The notes below the pieces were generated by a model, which saw only the letters and a program-made list of their open reading frames with translations, had not been told where the DNA came from and did not search any database. Positions 1 to 9,100 of a DNA stretch of 64,000 bases are shown here, one piece after another. Position 1 is the stretch's first letter; each line of letters begins with the position of its first letter. This DNA comes from Saprospiraceae bacterium UBA2329 (GTDB taxonomy: Bacteria > Bacteroidota > Bacteroidia > Chitinophagales > Saprospiraceae). The stretch is taken from NCBI GenBank assembly GCA_002344975.1, contig DDUV01000050.1, forward strand, positions 9,573 through 73,572, in the 5' to 3' direction. A program made the position numbers and the translations under genes.

Positions 1-2
1 CC

Positions 3-2609
3 AATCCATATCCGGCCTATCAAACACAAAGCAAGACGTTTTGTCCGCCCACTACCGACCATAAAGCCCAACTTGACTTCTTAACAGTTGAAATGGCCGG
101 CAGCGGAGACGTAATATACATTTACGATGGTCCAAACGGGACCGGAGCTTTTCTCGGCACGCTTTCGGCAGGTTCTTCGCCCACCACATTTACGGCTACT
201 GCAAGCAATTCGACGGGGTGTCTGTCTGCGTTTTTCTATGCGTTCAGCGGGCAGGGCGCTGCCGGATGGGAAGCCGATTTTAATTGTGTCCGCATTTATG
301 ATATTACCGCCGACAACATCTCCGGCTGCGATGGCGCGAATACAACCTGTATGGAGGATGACACCTACACGGCAGACATTACTGTACATTTTGCCGGCGT
401 GCCGAGTACAGGTATGCTTACCTTGACGGGGGCGGGCATCATCGGCAGCCTGCCGGGCGTTCCGGTAGGAGATTTAAGTGGTAATTCCTACACCTTCATC
501 GGAGTACTCATGGTGGCAGACGGTGACTATATCTCACTGACCGCGGGTTTCTCGGCAGAAGGCGGTTACACAGACCATCGGGTGGACCGGGCGCCAGGTT
601 GCGGCGCAGTTACTACCAATATTGTTGTTGATGGTTTTATTGCTCCTTCCGATAACGGTACTTATATGTTGGATGGAACTCGCAACAATGCCCCGCGCTG
701 GAGCAACGGAAGTGTTGAACTCGTTTATCTCGGCGGCTATTGGGGATTTGTGAGATTGGGCCAATCCCCCTACACGCTGGCCACTCTGTTCACCTCAACC
801 AATTCTTTCGTGCCTTGCAATGGTTGGTATGGCGGGTTTGGATTTGGTTTGCCTAATCTGTCCGGGGCCTGTGGCATTGCGCCCTCATCTGTACCTGTAT
901 CGGCAGGCCCTTCCTGTGCCATTACGAATATCAGCCTGGCCAACGCCGGCGCCTGTAATGACAACGGCACCATTACACAAACCGACGACTACTTCACAGC
1001 CAATGTGACCATTACCTTTGCGTATGCTCCGGTCGGCGCTACCCTCACACTGAAACAAGGTTCCAACGTTTTGGCCTCTACCCAGACAGATTTGACTTGC
1101 ACGACTACTTACACTTTTGAAAACGTGCAGATACCTTCCAATGGAGCCGCCGTGATACTGACTGCAGAATTCTCCCCCAACTGCACCTTCACCTCCGGCG
1201 TATTGATGACCGCTCCGCAACCCTGCTCCTGCCAACCGACCTCGGCGTTCACCAATTGCCCCGTTGCTTTGCCGCTCAACGTTGCGCCGGGTACATGCTC
1301 AGCCATCGCTACCTACTCGCCAACAGCCAACGGCAACCCCGCGCCGGTTTATACCTATAGCTTCAGCGGGGCTACCGCCGGCAGCGGAAACGGAACAGGC
1401 AGCGGCAGCACATTTGCAGTGGGTACCACCACCGTAACCATTACTGCTGTCAATGATTGCGGTACGGCGGTATGTACTTTTAATGTGACGGTGACGGATA
1501 ACATCTTGCCGACCATAGAGTGCTTCAACCAGGCATTGGCCTTCAACGGGGAAGCAAGTTTTTCGCTCTATCCCGATGAACTGGCAGATGCTTCCGATAA
1601 CTGCGCGATACAGGGCATCACGCTTTCGCCCAACATCATCTACGCCGAGCAATTGGGCCAGATAGTACCCGTAGTAGCCACCGCAACCGATGTCAACGGC
1701 AATGTGTCCACCTGCATCTCGCACATAACGGTAACGGGTTTGCCGGCGGGCTGGAACCAAACACCCGGCGGGATAGGATGCTCTTCGTCTTGTACCGACT
1801 TCAGCTACAACACGAGTACCGGGGTATGGACAGGTGCTTCTACGGGGGCTTTTTACGGCCCTCCCTTCACCGGTGACGCAGCGGCTTTTGCACAGCGCAC
1901 CTTGTGCGGCGCCGGCAGCATCACGGTGCAGGTGACGAGTATTAATGGAGGCGGCTGGGCCGGCATCGTGATGCGCGAGAGCAATGCTGCCGGGGCTAAA
2001 AAGGCGCAGTTGTTGACCAATTTGGGATCGCAAAACCGCCGGGAGTTCCGCACGGAGACCAACGGGGCGGCCTCGCCGCAGCAGTTCACCAGTCTCAACC
2101 GCTACTGGCTGCGCATTGTGCGCACGGGCAATCAGTTCACCTTGTTCACTTCGTCCAACGGAAGTACTTGGTATCCAAGTGGCACCCAGACGATTGTAAT
2201 GGGCAACTGCATCCAGATGGGCTTGGTGATAACCAACAACACCGCCAACAGCACCGTGACTGCCACGTTTGCAAGCGTGAGTTATACGGGTAGCAACAGC
2301 GGGCTGGGAGGCAGCATAGGCCGCGCAGGGCGCGGAGAGAGCATAGAGGCGCCACACAGCTTTGAGATATTTCCTAATCCGACGGGCGGGGAGTTGAATG
2401 TGGATTTGACGCAGTACATCGGCCGCAATGTGCGGATGGAGTTTTACAGCATCGAGGGCAAGTTGTTGCAGTTCAGAGAGATAGACGAGGTGCAAGCGAC
2501 CTTGGAGAACTTAGATTTGTCGCTCTATGCCAATGGAATGTATTTTATCAAAGTGCAATCGCGCGATCTTCCTGCCGTGACGAAGCGGGTGGTATTGCAG
2601 CGGGAATAA
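3..2609 (+). CDS. 5'-truncated secreted CUB/HYR protein with T9SS type A sorting domain
   Basis: The frame is open to the left edge of the window, so the N terminus and signal peptide lie outside it; the ATG at 93 is internal. The first ~90 residues resemble a CUB-like fold (VEMAGSGDVIYIYDGPNG, then paired Cys). Cys-rich repeats follow, then a HYR-type beta domain containing TFAVGTTTVTITAVNDCG and ending near TVTDNILPTIEC. Next comes a concanavalin-like module (GWAGIVMRESN, YWLRIVRTGNQFTLFTSS) of the DUF1349 kind. The last ~80 residues form a type A sorting domain (FEIFPNPTGGELNVDL, ending in KRVVLQRE), so the protein is inferred to cross the outer membrane through T9SS and be attached to the surface or released. 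The ligand cannot be inferred. A strong terminator follows at 2708-2738. Confidence 0.85.
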   Translation, partial: NPYPAYQTQSKTFCPPTTDHKAQLDFLTVEMAGSGDVIYIYDGPNGTGAFLGTLSAGSSPTTFTATASNSTGCLSAFFYAFSGQGAAGWEADFNCVRIYDITADNISGCDGANTTCMEDDTYTADITVHFAGVPSTGMLTLTGAGIIGSLPGVPVGDLSGNSYTFIGVLMVADGDYISLTAGFSAEGGYTDHRVDRAPGCGAVTTNIVVDGFIAPSDNGTYMLDGTRNNAPRWSNGSVELVYLGGYWGFVRLGQSPYTLATLFTSTNSFVPCNGWYGGFGFGLPNLSGACGIAPSSVPVSAGPSCAITNISLANAGACNDNGTITQTDDYFTANVTITFAYAPVGATLTLKQGSNVLASTQTDLTCTTTYTFENVQIPSNGAAVILTAEFSPNCTFTSGVLMTAPQPCSCQPTSAFTNCPVALPLNVAPGTCSAIATYSPTANGNPAPVYTYSFSGATAGSGNGTGSGSTFAVGTTTVTITAVNDCGTAVCTFNVTVTDNILPTIECFNQALAFNGEASFSLYPDELADASDNCAIQGITLSPNIIYAEQLGQIVPVVATATDVNGNVSTCISHITVTGLPAGWNQTPGGIGCSSSCTDFSYNTSTGVWTGASTGAFYGPPFTGDAAAFAQRTLCGAGSITVQVTSINGGGWAGIVMRESNAAGAKKAQLLTNLGSQNRREFRTETNGAASPQQFTSLNRYWLRIVRTGNQFTLFTSSNGSTWYPSGTQTIVMGNCIQMGLVITNNTANSTVTATFASVSYTGSNSGLGGSIGRAGRGESIEAPHSFEIFPNPTGGELNVDLTQYIGRNVRMEFYSIEGKLLQFREIDEVQATLENLDLSLYANGMYFIKVQSRDLPAVTKRVVLQRE

Positions 2610-2623
2610 CGGGTCGGCTATCG

Positions 2624-2650
2624 TTGGGGCAGCCACAAGGGCTGCCCCAA
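2624..2650. repeat. GC-rich hairpin after the CUB/HYR gene
   Basis: TTGGGGCAGCC and GGCTGCCCCAA form an 11-bp stem with a 5-nt loop. A third copy of the arm (GGCTGCCCCA) follows at 2653-2662. No T-run follows, so this is a REP-like element rather than a classical terminator. Confidence 0.55.
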
Positions 2651-2707
2651 CAGGCTGCCCCAGACATAAAAGAAGTTTAGTTAAGTATTGGAGGATTATT
2701 AAAAGCG

Positions 2708-2738
2708 CAGCCGGGACGAGATCGTTCCGGCTGTTTTT
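2708..2738 (+). terminator. rho-independent terminator
   Basis: CAGCCGGGACG pairs with CGTTCCGGCTG (11 bp including one G-U pair) around an AGAT tetraloop and is followed directly by TTTTT. It ends the transcript of the truncated secreted-protein gene. Confidence 0.8.
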
Positions 2739-2781
2739 GTTGGCAGCAGCGCATCAAGACCGGCGCATTTTTACAAAAAAA

Positions 2782-2812
2782 TTTGCCAGTACCGCCAAGA
2801 TATGTACTTTTA
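2782..2812 (+). promoter_or_regulatory. probable promoter of the OmpA/HHH pair
   Basis: TTTG at 2782-2785 and TACTTTTA at 2805-2812, 19 bp apart, fit the Bacteroidota -33/-7 pattern with one mismatch. The ATG at 2802 falls inside this promoter, which supports the downstream start at 2835 for the OmpA-like gene. Confidence 0.5.
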
Positions 2813-2834
2813 TTGCCAACAAAGCAATGACGGG

Positions 2835-3713
2835 ATGAGAGCTTTACTCATTTTTCTTTTATTTTTGGCTTATGCACTGGCCGTGAGGTGGTATTATGTG
2901 TGTGAAATGAAAGGCTTATGCGGCGCTGTTGTGTCGGATCAAGTACTTGAACCACAAGATGTTCGACTGAAAAATCTGCGCCTCATTTCCGGCGATACGC
3001 TGCTGCTGAACGGCTACGATCAGTTCGCCTTCAATGCAGGTCAGGTGCAGCCCCGCCTGAACGACAACAACGCGGCATTCCTCGATTCGGTAGCGGCCAT
3101 CATCAAAGTGGCACCAGGCCGAAAGCTCACCATCACCGGGCGTTATGCGCCGCAGGAAGACGGGAAACCGTACGGATTTTTTGAAAACTACGGCACTGCC
3201 CGTGCCGATGCCTTGCGGCGTTTGTTGACACAGCGCGGCATAGACGAGCGACTGATCAGCTTAGACCATGAGCCAAGCCGCGATTCCATGCTGCGCGAAC
3301 CCGCTGTTTTTGAAATTTTCTACGATGCGGCTGCCGGTGTGCCCGAAGGGTATGAAAAAGTGCAGTTTTCGTTTACCAATATGACTTTTTCCGACGCCAA
3401 TTTCGCTTTTGGTTCGGCGGAGTTCAAGCCGGGTTCGGCCTTTATAGCGTATGCCGATTCGGTGAAAACCTACCTCCAGATTAACCCGGAGCGCCGCCTC
3501 AGCATCGTAGGCCATACAGATAATGTGGGTTCCGACAAGTTCAATGACGGGCTGGGGCTGCGACGTGCAAAAAGCGCCCGGACCTATTTTCAGGAACTCG
3601 GCGTCGCCTCCGAAATTCAGACCCAGTCGGAAGGCAAGCGCAAACCTGTGGCTACCAATGACACCGCCGAAGGCCGCCAGAAAAACCGTCGTGTCAATTT
3701 TATCATCGAATAA
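2835..3713 (+). CDS. OmpA-family protein
   Basis: The protein has about 292 residues. The N terminus MRALLIFLLFLAYALAV is a signal anchor or signal peptide. A first alpha/beta region (about 60-165) contains KLTITGRYAPQED and looks like a degenerate OmpA-like fold. The C-terminal OmpA/MotB domain carries FGSAEFKPGS, LSIVGHTDNVGSDKFN and LRRAKSARTYF, the peptidoglycan-binding signature, and ends in NRRVNFIIE. It probably tethers the envelope to peptidoglycan. The start at 2835 is preferred over 2802 because the upstream ATG lies in the promoter and would put hydrophilic residues before the signal. The next gene starts 18 bp downstream, so the two are very likely co-transcribed. Confidence 0.85.
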   Translation: MRALLIFLLFLAYALAVRWYYVCEMKGLCGAVVSDQVLEPQDVRLKNLRLISGDTLLLNGYDQFAFNAGQVQPRLNDNNAAFLDSVAAIIKVAPGRKLTITGRYAPQEDGKPYGFFENYGTARADALRRLLTQRGIDERLISLDHEPSRDSMLREPAVFEIFYDAAAGVPEGYEKVQFSFTNMTFSDANFAFGSAEFKPGSAFIAYADSVKTYLQINPERRLSIVGHTDNVGSDKFNDGLGLRRAKSARTYFQELGVASEIQTQSEGKRKPVATNDTAEGRQKNRRVNFIIE

Positions 3714-3731
3714 TCTAAAGATCAACTCAAT

Positions 3732-4814
3732 ATGGACAACTTCTTCGCCCATTTCGATTCTCAGGAAAGCATGGCGATCCTGTTTTTTCTCATCTTGGCT
3801 TTTTTATTGGGCCTGCTCACCGGATACTTCCTGCGCAGCCGACGCATAGCTCAGATGCGCAAAGCCTTGGAAGACAGTGAAAAAGCCCATGCCGAAGCAC
3901 AACAACAGATCACGGCCCTGAAAGCGCAACTCGACCTGCAAAACGCCGATCTGAAAAAGGCCATGTTTGAGGCAGAGGAGCAAATTGCGCGCGCCTCCCG
4001 ATTGGAAGAGGACAGTACCCGCCAATACAACGAGATGCTTTCGCTGAATGCGGAAATTGAGCGCCTGCAAGGGTTGCAACTGAGTGCAGGCAACTCGATG
4101 GAAGGGCTGCGTGCACAAATAGCGGGTCTGCAATCTCAAGTTGGCGCCTTAGATGCTGAAAAAACGGCCTTGATGGCTGCCCTGGCGCAGGCAGAACAAA
4201 CCGCAGCGCTGATGGCAGTTGCTCCTGTGGCCGAGTTGGAGCCGACTTTGGTTTTTCAAAAAGAAAAAACAGTGCTCAACGAAAAAATTGACGCACTTTC
4301 AACGGCTCCTGCCGAGCGCGACAACCTGACCCGAATCGAAGGGGTGGGGCCGTTTCTGGCACAAAAACTCAATGAAGCCGGTATTTTTACTTTCAGTCAG
4401 ATAGCTGCCTGGGATGCTGCCGATATTGGCAACATTACTCAATTGATCGGCTATTTTCCGGGCCGCATTGAGCGCGATGACTGGGTAGGGCAGGCCGTGA
4501 AACTGATGCAAAATGAGCCTGTCGCCACCGCCGAGGAGCCTTTGGATGATAAAATGTATGATCTGAAAGTAATTGAAGGCATCGGGCCGAAGATTGAGGA
4601 ATTGCTGAAAAGCGCCGGTATTTTGCACTTGCCGCAATTGGCCGATACGCCGGTGGAAGTGATAGAAAAAATCTTGGATCAGGCAGGAGGTCATTTTCGC
4701 ATGCACACTCCCGATACCTGGCCGGCTCAGGCCCGATTGGCCGCCAACGGCAACTGGGAACTCCTCAAGGAGTATCAGGAACAACTGAGAGGCGGACGCG
4801 AAACGGAGGAGTAG
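3732..4814 (+). CDS. membrane-anchored coiled-coil protein with two helix-hairpin-helix-like domains
   Basis: A single transmembrane helix (about 13-32, AILFFLILAFLLGLLTGYFL) is followed by RSRR, which suggests the C-terminal part is cytoplasmic. A coiled coil fills about 45-150. Two related domains follow: NLTRIEGVGPFLAQKLNEAG (about 196-215) and DLKVIEGIGPKIEELLKSAG (about 277-296). Both have the GVGP/GIGP hairpin of the HhH-like domains fused to membrane and ribosome-associated proteins in Bacteroidota. A nucleic-acid role is only an inference from the fold. It lies 18 bp behind the OmpA-like gene, so an envelope-linked function is plausible. The substrate is unknown. Confidence 0.8.
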   Translation: MDNFFAHFDSQESMAILFFLILAFLLGLLTGYFLRSRRIAQMRKALEDSEKAHAEAQQQITALKAQLDLQNADLKKAMFEAEEQIARASRLEEDSTRQYNEMLSLNAEIERLQGLQLSAGNSMEGLRAQIAGLQSQVGALDAEKTALMAALAQAEQTAALMAVAPVAELEPTLVFQKEKTVLNEKIDALSTAPAERDNLTRIEGVGPFLAQKLNEAGIFTFSQIAAWDAADIGNITQLIGYFPGRIERDDWVGQAVKLMQNEPVATAEEPLDDKMYDLKVIEGIGPKIEELLKSAGILHLPQLADTPVEVIEKILDQAGGHFRMHTPDTWPAQARLAANGNWELLKEYQEQLRGGRETEE

Positions 4815-4817
4815 GAG

Positions 4818-4988
4818 GTGCGTGTTTTTTTAGCAGAGTCTAAACAACTCGCTGCGAAGCCCGAAGAAGCCCGCATGCAATTGGAAGCCTATCTGGAAAC
4901 CGATGACCTGCGCCGCATCCCGAATCTGGCAGCTTATGCGATTGTGTTTGTAGGCCCGAAGGCGAAGTCGGTGCAACGAGTGCAATGA
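4818..4988 (+). CDS. possible 56-residue ORF, perhaps a gene fragment
   Basis: A GTG-started frame begins 3 bp after the stop of the HHH gene and reads VRVFLAESKQLAAKP to a TGA at 4986. Codon use looks like the neighbours and YAIVFVGPKAK resembles the last strand of PD-(D/E)XK-type domains. It may be the surviving C-terminal end of a lost gene or a short real gene. No start codon other than GTG is available. Confidence 0.3.
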   Translation: MRVFLAESKQLAAKPEEARMQLEAYLETDDLRRIPNLAAYAIVFVGPKAKSVQRVQ

Positions 4989-5058
4989 GGCATTTTGCAG
5001 GCGGGTAGAACCCGCGCAATATTCACTTTTTTTGCCAAAACCATAAGACCAACCAAAC

Positions 5059-6084
5059 ATGAACCGAATTGTAACATTAGACGAGTTCATCATACGCAGA
5101 CAGATGGACTTTCCCTTTGCCTCCGGCGAGCTGACGGGCCTGCTCCGCGACATAGGCGTGGCCGCCAAAATCGTCAACCGCGAAGTTAACAAAGCGGGCC
5201 TTGTGAATATACTCGGCGTGGCGGGCAGTGAAAACGCCTCCGGGGAAACCGTGCAAAAATTAGACCTGTACGCCAACGACAAACTCATCGAATGTCTGAA
5301 AAACAGCGGCGAATGTTGCGGCGTGGCCTCCGAGGAGTTTGAGGATTACATCCCCATTCCCGGCGTCAGTTCCAAAACATCCAAATATGTAGTCGTTTTT
5401 GACCCCTTGGACGGCTCCTCCAACATAGATGTCAATGTGTCCGTGGGCACCATTTTCGGTATTTATAGAAGAGTGAGCGACCCGGAAGGGCCCTGCAAAC
5501 TAGCCGATTTTTTGCAACCGGGCACACAATTGGTCGCAGCCGGGTATGTGCTTTACGGCACCTCCACGCTGCTGGTTTATACCACCGGACGCGGCGTGAA
5601 CGGCTTCACATTGGACCCCTCCATCGGGGAATTTTGCCTCTCGCACCGCGACATACAAATTCCAGACAGGGGCAACTATTACTCTGTCAATCAGGGGTAT
5701 TACCTTAAATTCGACCTCGAAATGCGGAGGTATATTGACCACTGTTCCGACCTCAATCTGCAATTGCGGTACATCGGCTCGATGGTGAGCGATGTACACC
5801 GCATCTTGTTTCAGGGCGGCATCTTTTTGTATCCCAACACCCGCAAGTACCCGCAGGGCAAACTCCGCTTGGTGTATGAGTGCAACCCGCTGTCTTTTAT
5901 TGTAGAACAGGCCGGTGGCAAAGCCATTACCGCGCAGTTGGAGCGCATTTTGGAACTGCCCGTCAAGCACCTGCACGAGCGCGTCACCATTGCCATCGGC
6001 TCTCCCGGCATGGTGGATGAAATGAAAGATTTTGTAGAAAGATACAGCGCGCCGCCCATGTATAAACACGCAGAAGCAGGGTGA
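5059..6084 (+). CDS. fbp: fructose-1,6-bisphosphatase class I
   Basis: It hydrolyses fructose-1,6-bisphosphate to fructose-6-phosphate in gluconeogenesis, in the cytosol. The 341 residues match the class I length. The metal and substrate motif DPLDGSSNIDVN starts at residue 115, preceded by the acidic cluster ASEEFED. YIGSMVSDVHRIL and KLRLVYECNPLSFIVEQAGG are the conserved sugar-phosphate-binding segments. The ATG at 5059 gives the usual N terminus (MNRIVTLDEFIIRRQMDFP). It stands alone between the HHH gene and the large adhesin. A 6-bp hairpin with arms GCGGGT/ACCCGC lies at 5001-5015 upstream. Confidence 0.97.
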   Translation: MNRIVTLDEFIIRRQMDFPFASGELTGLLRDIGVAAKIVNREVNKAGLVNILGVAGSENASGETVQKLDLYANDKLIECLKNSGECCGVASEEFEDYIPIPGVSSKTSKYVVVFDPLDGSSNIDVNVSVGTIFGIYRRVSDPEGPCKLADFLQPGTQLVAAGYVLYGTSTLLVYTTGRGVNGFTLDPSIGEFCLSHRDIQIPDRGNYYSVNQGYYLKFDLEMRRYIDHCSDLNLQLRYIGSMVSDVHRILFQGGIFLYPNTRKYPQGKLRLVYECNPLSFIVEQAGGKAITAQLERILELPVKHLHERVTIAIGSPGMVDEMKDFVERYSAPPMYKHAEAG

Positions 6085-6123
6085 TGCGAATGCAAGGCCG
6101 GCGACACTAATTTCATCGGAAAG

Positions 6124-6152
6124 TTGGAAATTTCAAATTATGTTTAACTTTG
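6124..6152 (+). promoter_or_regulatory. promoter of the 1,711-residue adhesin gene
   Basis: TTG at 6124-6126 and TAACTTTG at 6145-6152, 18 bp apart, match the Bacteroidota TTG/TAnnTTTG consensus exactly. The ATG follows 22 bp after the -7 element. Confidence 0.65.
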
Positions 6153-6174
6153 GTCTTTCCAAATCGTACAACCA

Positions 6175-9100
6175 ATGAAGTTTTTCTACGCTTTCCTTGT
6201 ATTTATTGCCTTTTCAGGCTTCGTGACGGCTCAGGCCCCGATCAACGACAATTGTAACGGATTGATTGATCTGGGGGTAGCGCCCATCTGCCCGCAAACG
6301 GTTTACACAAATGTAAACGCTACGGCTACCAACATCGGCTTCGGGAATAACCCCTCTTGCTTCAATGGCGGCACCGCCCAGCGAGACGTGTGGTTCTCTT
6401 TCACAACCGGCGACGACATTCTCAGTTTTTCCATTCAGGTCGTCGGAAGTGTCTCAGGCACTAATATGGCCCCCATTACCAACCCGCAGATCGCTGTTTA
6501 TCGCGGGGATTGCGCGCTCAACGGGCTGGCGGAAATCTCCTGTATTTCCTCGCCCAACGGCAGCAATCAGACGGTGCTGGACATCCTTGATCTCACGCCC
6601 AACACCACTTATTTTTTGCGCATCAACGATTATTCGGCGACGGCATCCCCCAATTGGGGCGATTTCAACGTGTGCATCACCGAGTATGTGCCCGCTTTCA
6701 ACATCGGCGATGCGCCCGGCAGCACTGCTTGTTTCGGCACCGTATATGATTCCGGCGGCCCGGATGCCGGCTATGGCAATAACGAAAACCATACGTTCAC
6801 CATCTGCCCTGCGGATTTTCATCAGTGTATTGAAATTTCTGTGTTGGATTTTAACATGGAAAATAACTTGGACCGCTTAGTCGTCTTCGGCGGCAACTCT
6901 ATCGCCGCCCCCGTGCTCGGCACCATTACAGGCGTAAATCCCGTCACACAGCCCTTTGTTATTCAGGCTTCTACTAATGGTTGCGTTACTTTGCAATTCA
7001 TATCCGACGGCTCAGTAGTCGGCACGGGTTTTGAACTCACATGGACTTGCTCTCCATTGGAATGCAACGGATCCTCTTTCGATGATCCTATAGTTATCAA
7101 CAACGTGCCTTTCAGCCTCACGGGCGCCACCACCTGTGATGATGCCTCCAATTTCAACCAGTCGCCTTGCGGCAACGATGCCTTCCTCAACGGCCCGGAA
7201 GATGTGTATGTGTTCAATTCTCCCGGCGGGATTTGCGTAGGTATCCAGATTACCGGCGCCAATGCAGGCACCGGCGTATTGGTACTCAACGGCCCCCCCG
7301 GCGACCCGGCTACAGTTTGTGTCGCTGTGAGCGCTACGGGCACCATCAACTCTGCCGACCTCCGCGAACCGGGTATCTACTACATCGTAGTGGCAGACGG
7401 CAACGGTTGTACACCATATAATATAAGCATCACACCCACCGAGTGTGAACTGCCCGCCGGTTTGGTGAATGCCCTTTGCAATCCGCTCAATGGTTGTATT
7501 GAGGAGGGCGGAGTGCCTTCTGTTTTTAATTTTCAGGATGGATTTCAGGATATAGACCTGATTGAAGACGTAAACTCCGGTTGCTTCCCTACCAATGGCG
7601 TAGGTGCAGAAGCAGACTTTTACTGGTTCACCATTCAGGCGCAGGCCGACGGACCGTTTGGCTTCATTTTGGAAGGTGCAGGTGCAGCATCCGATATTGA
7701 CTTCAGCGTATGGGGGCCGTTTACTCAGGAGCAAGTTTGCGAGACGCCCGGCGTAGTCATCAATGCAGTAACCAATACGCAGCCCATTCGCTCTTCGTGG
7801 ACGGGAGGGAGTACCCGCACCGGTTTGGCCGACATCAATCCCGATACCGGCGCGCCAGTATTGGATGACTTCGACTGCGGCAGCCCGGCTACACCCGGCG
7901 CAGGCGGCGACCGCTTTGTACGCACCATTCCGGCATTGGAAGGGCAGGTGTTTGTGATTCTGACCAACGACTTCGGCAACCAAATCGGAGAGGAGGGTAT
8001 CTCTGTAGATTGGTCCACTTCCGATCCGGATGTATTGGCTCCGCCACCTCCGGTTGTGACCGGCAACGACACAACGATTTGTATTGGAGCATCTGTTCAA
8101 CTCTCCGTCATCAGCGCCATCGGGAATATCAGTTGGTCCGATCCTACAGGAACACTTTCCTGCACCAACTGCCCTAATCCTGTAGCTACGCCCTCGGCTA
8201 CCACCACTTACACGGCGCTCATTGACGCCGTTTGTTATGATGAAACCATTGATGTAAAAGTGACCGTGTTTGATGTGGACGCCGGCCCGAACCTCACGGT
8301 GTGCCGCGGAGAGCAAATCCAAATCGTATCCGGTACTGATTATGAAAATGCCACCTACGAATGGACGGCGCCTGCGGGTGTTACCTTCAGTTGTACCGAT
8401 TGCCCCGATCCAATGGTGGAAGGCTCTGTGTCTGGCGAGTATAGCGTGCGCGTGCGGCTCATTACACCCAACTGTATTTTGTCGGACAGCCTCAGATTCA
8501 ATGTATTGCCACAACCGGCGCCGCAATTTGCCATCAGCGACAACGTGGAAATCTGCGTTGGCGCTTCGGTCAATCTTGGCGGGGCTGCCACACCGGATGT
8601 CACCTATAGCTGGAGTTCGGTGCCCGGCGGCTTTGCTTCCGGCGAGGCCAACCCGCAGGTATCGCCCACGCAAACAACGACTTACTACCTCTCGGCCACC
8701 AACTCGCTGTGCCCCTTGTCTTCGTTGGACAGCGTGACTGTGACGGTTTATCAAACACCTTCCCTCACCATCCCGGCAGATACTGCCGTGTGTCAGGGCC
8801 AGCCGATTTTGTTGACCAATACCACTGCTGAGCAGGATGTGACGTACCAATGGAGCGGCCCGGATGACATTGAAAATCCGGATGCAGCGACTACCGTTGC
8901 CCAGCCGCAAAACTCCGGCGACTATGTGCTGCGCGCCACGCGGGGCGTATGCGAAGTTTCAGACACCTTTACGGTCACTATTACCCCCATTGATCTTGCC
9001 ATCCTCAACCCGGATACCTTGCGGATATGTCTGGGCGAAACGGTTGATTTACAATTAAATATAACCCCCTCTAACGCGGTGGCAAGCTGGGCGCCTGCGA

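Noticed and set aside
1299..2495. 398-residue minus-strand ORF
   Set aside because: Antisense to the CUB/HYR protein, which has clear domains and a T9SS end.
7012..8910. 632-residue minus-strand ORF
   Set aside because: It is a shadow of the 1,711-residue adhesin frame with low-complexity composition and no start context.
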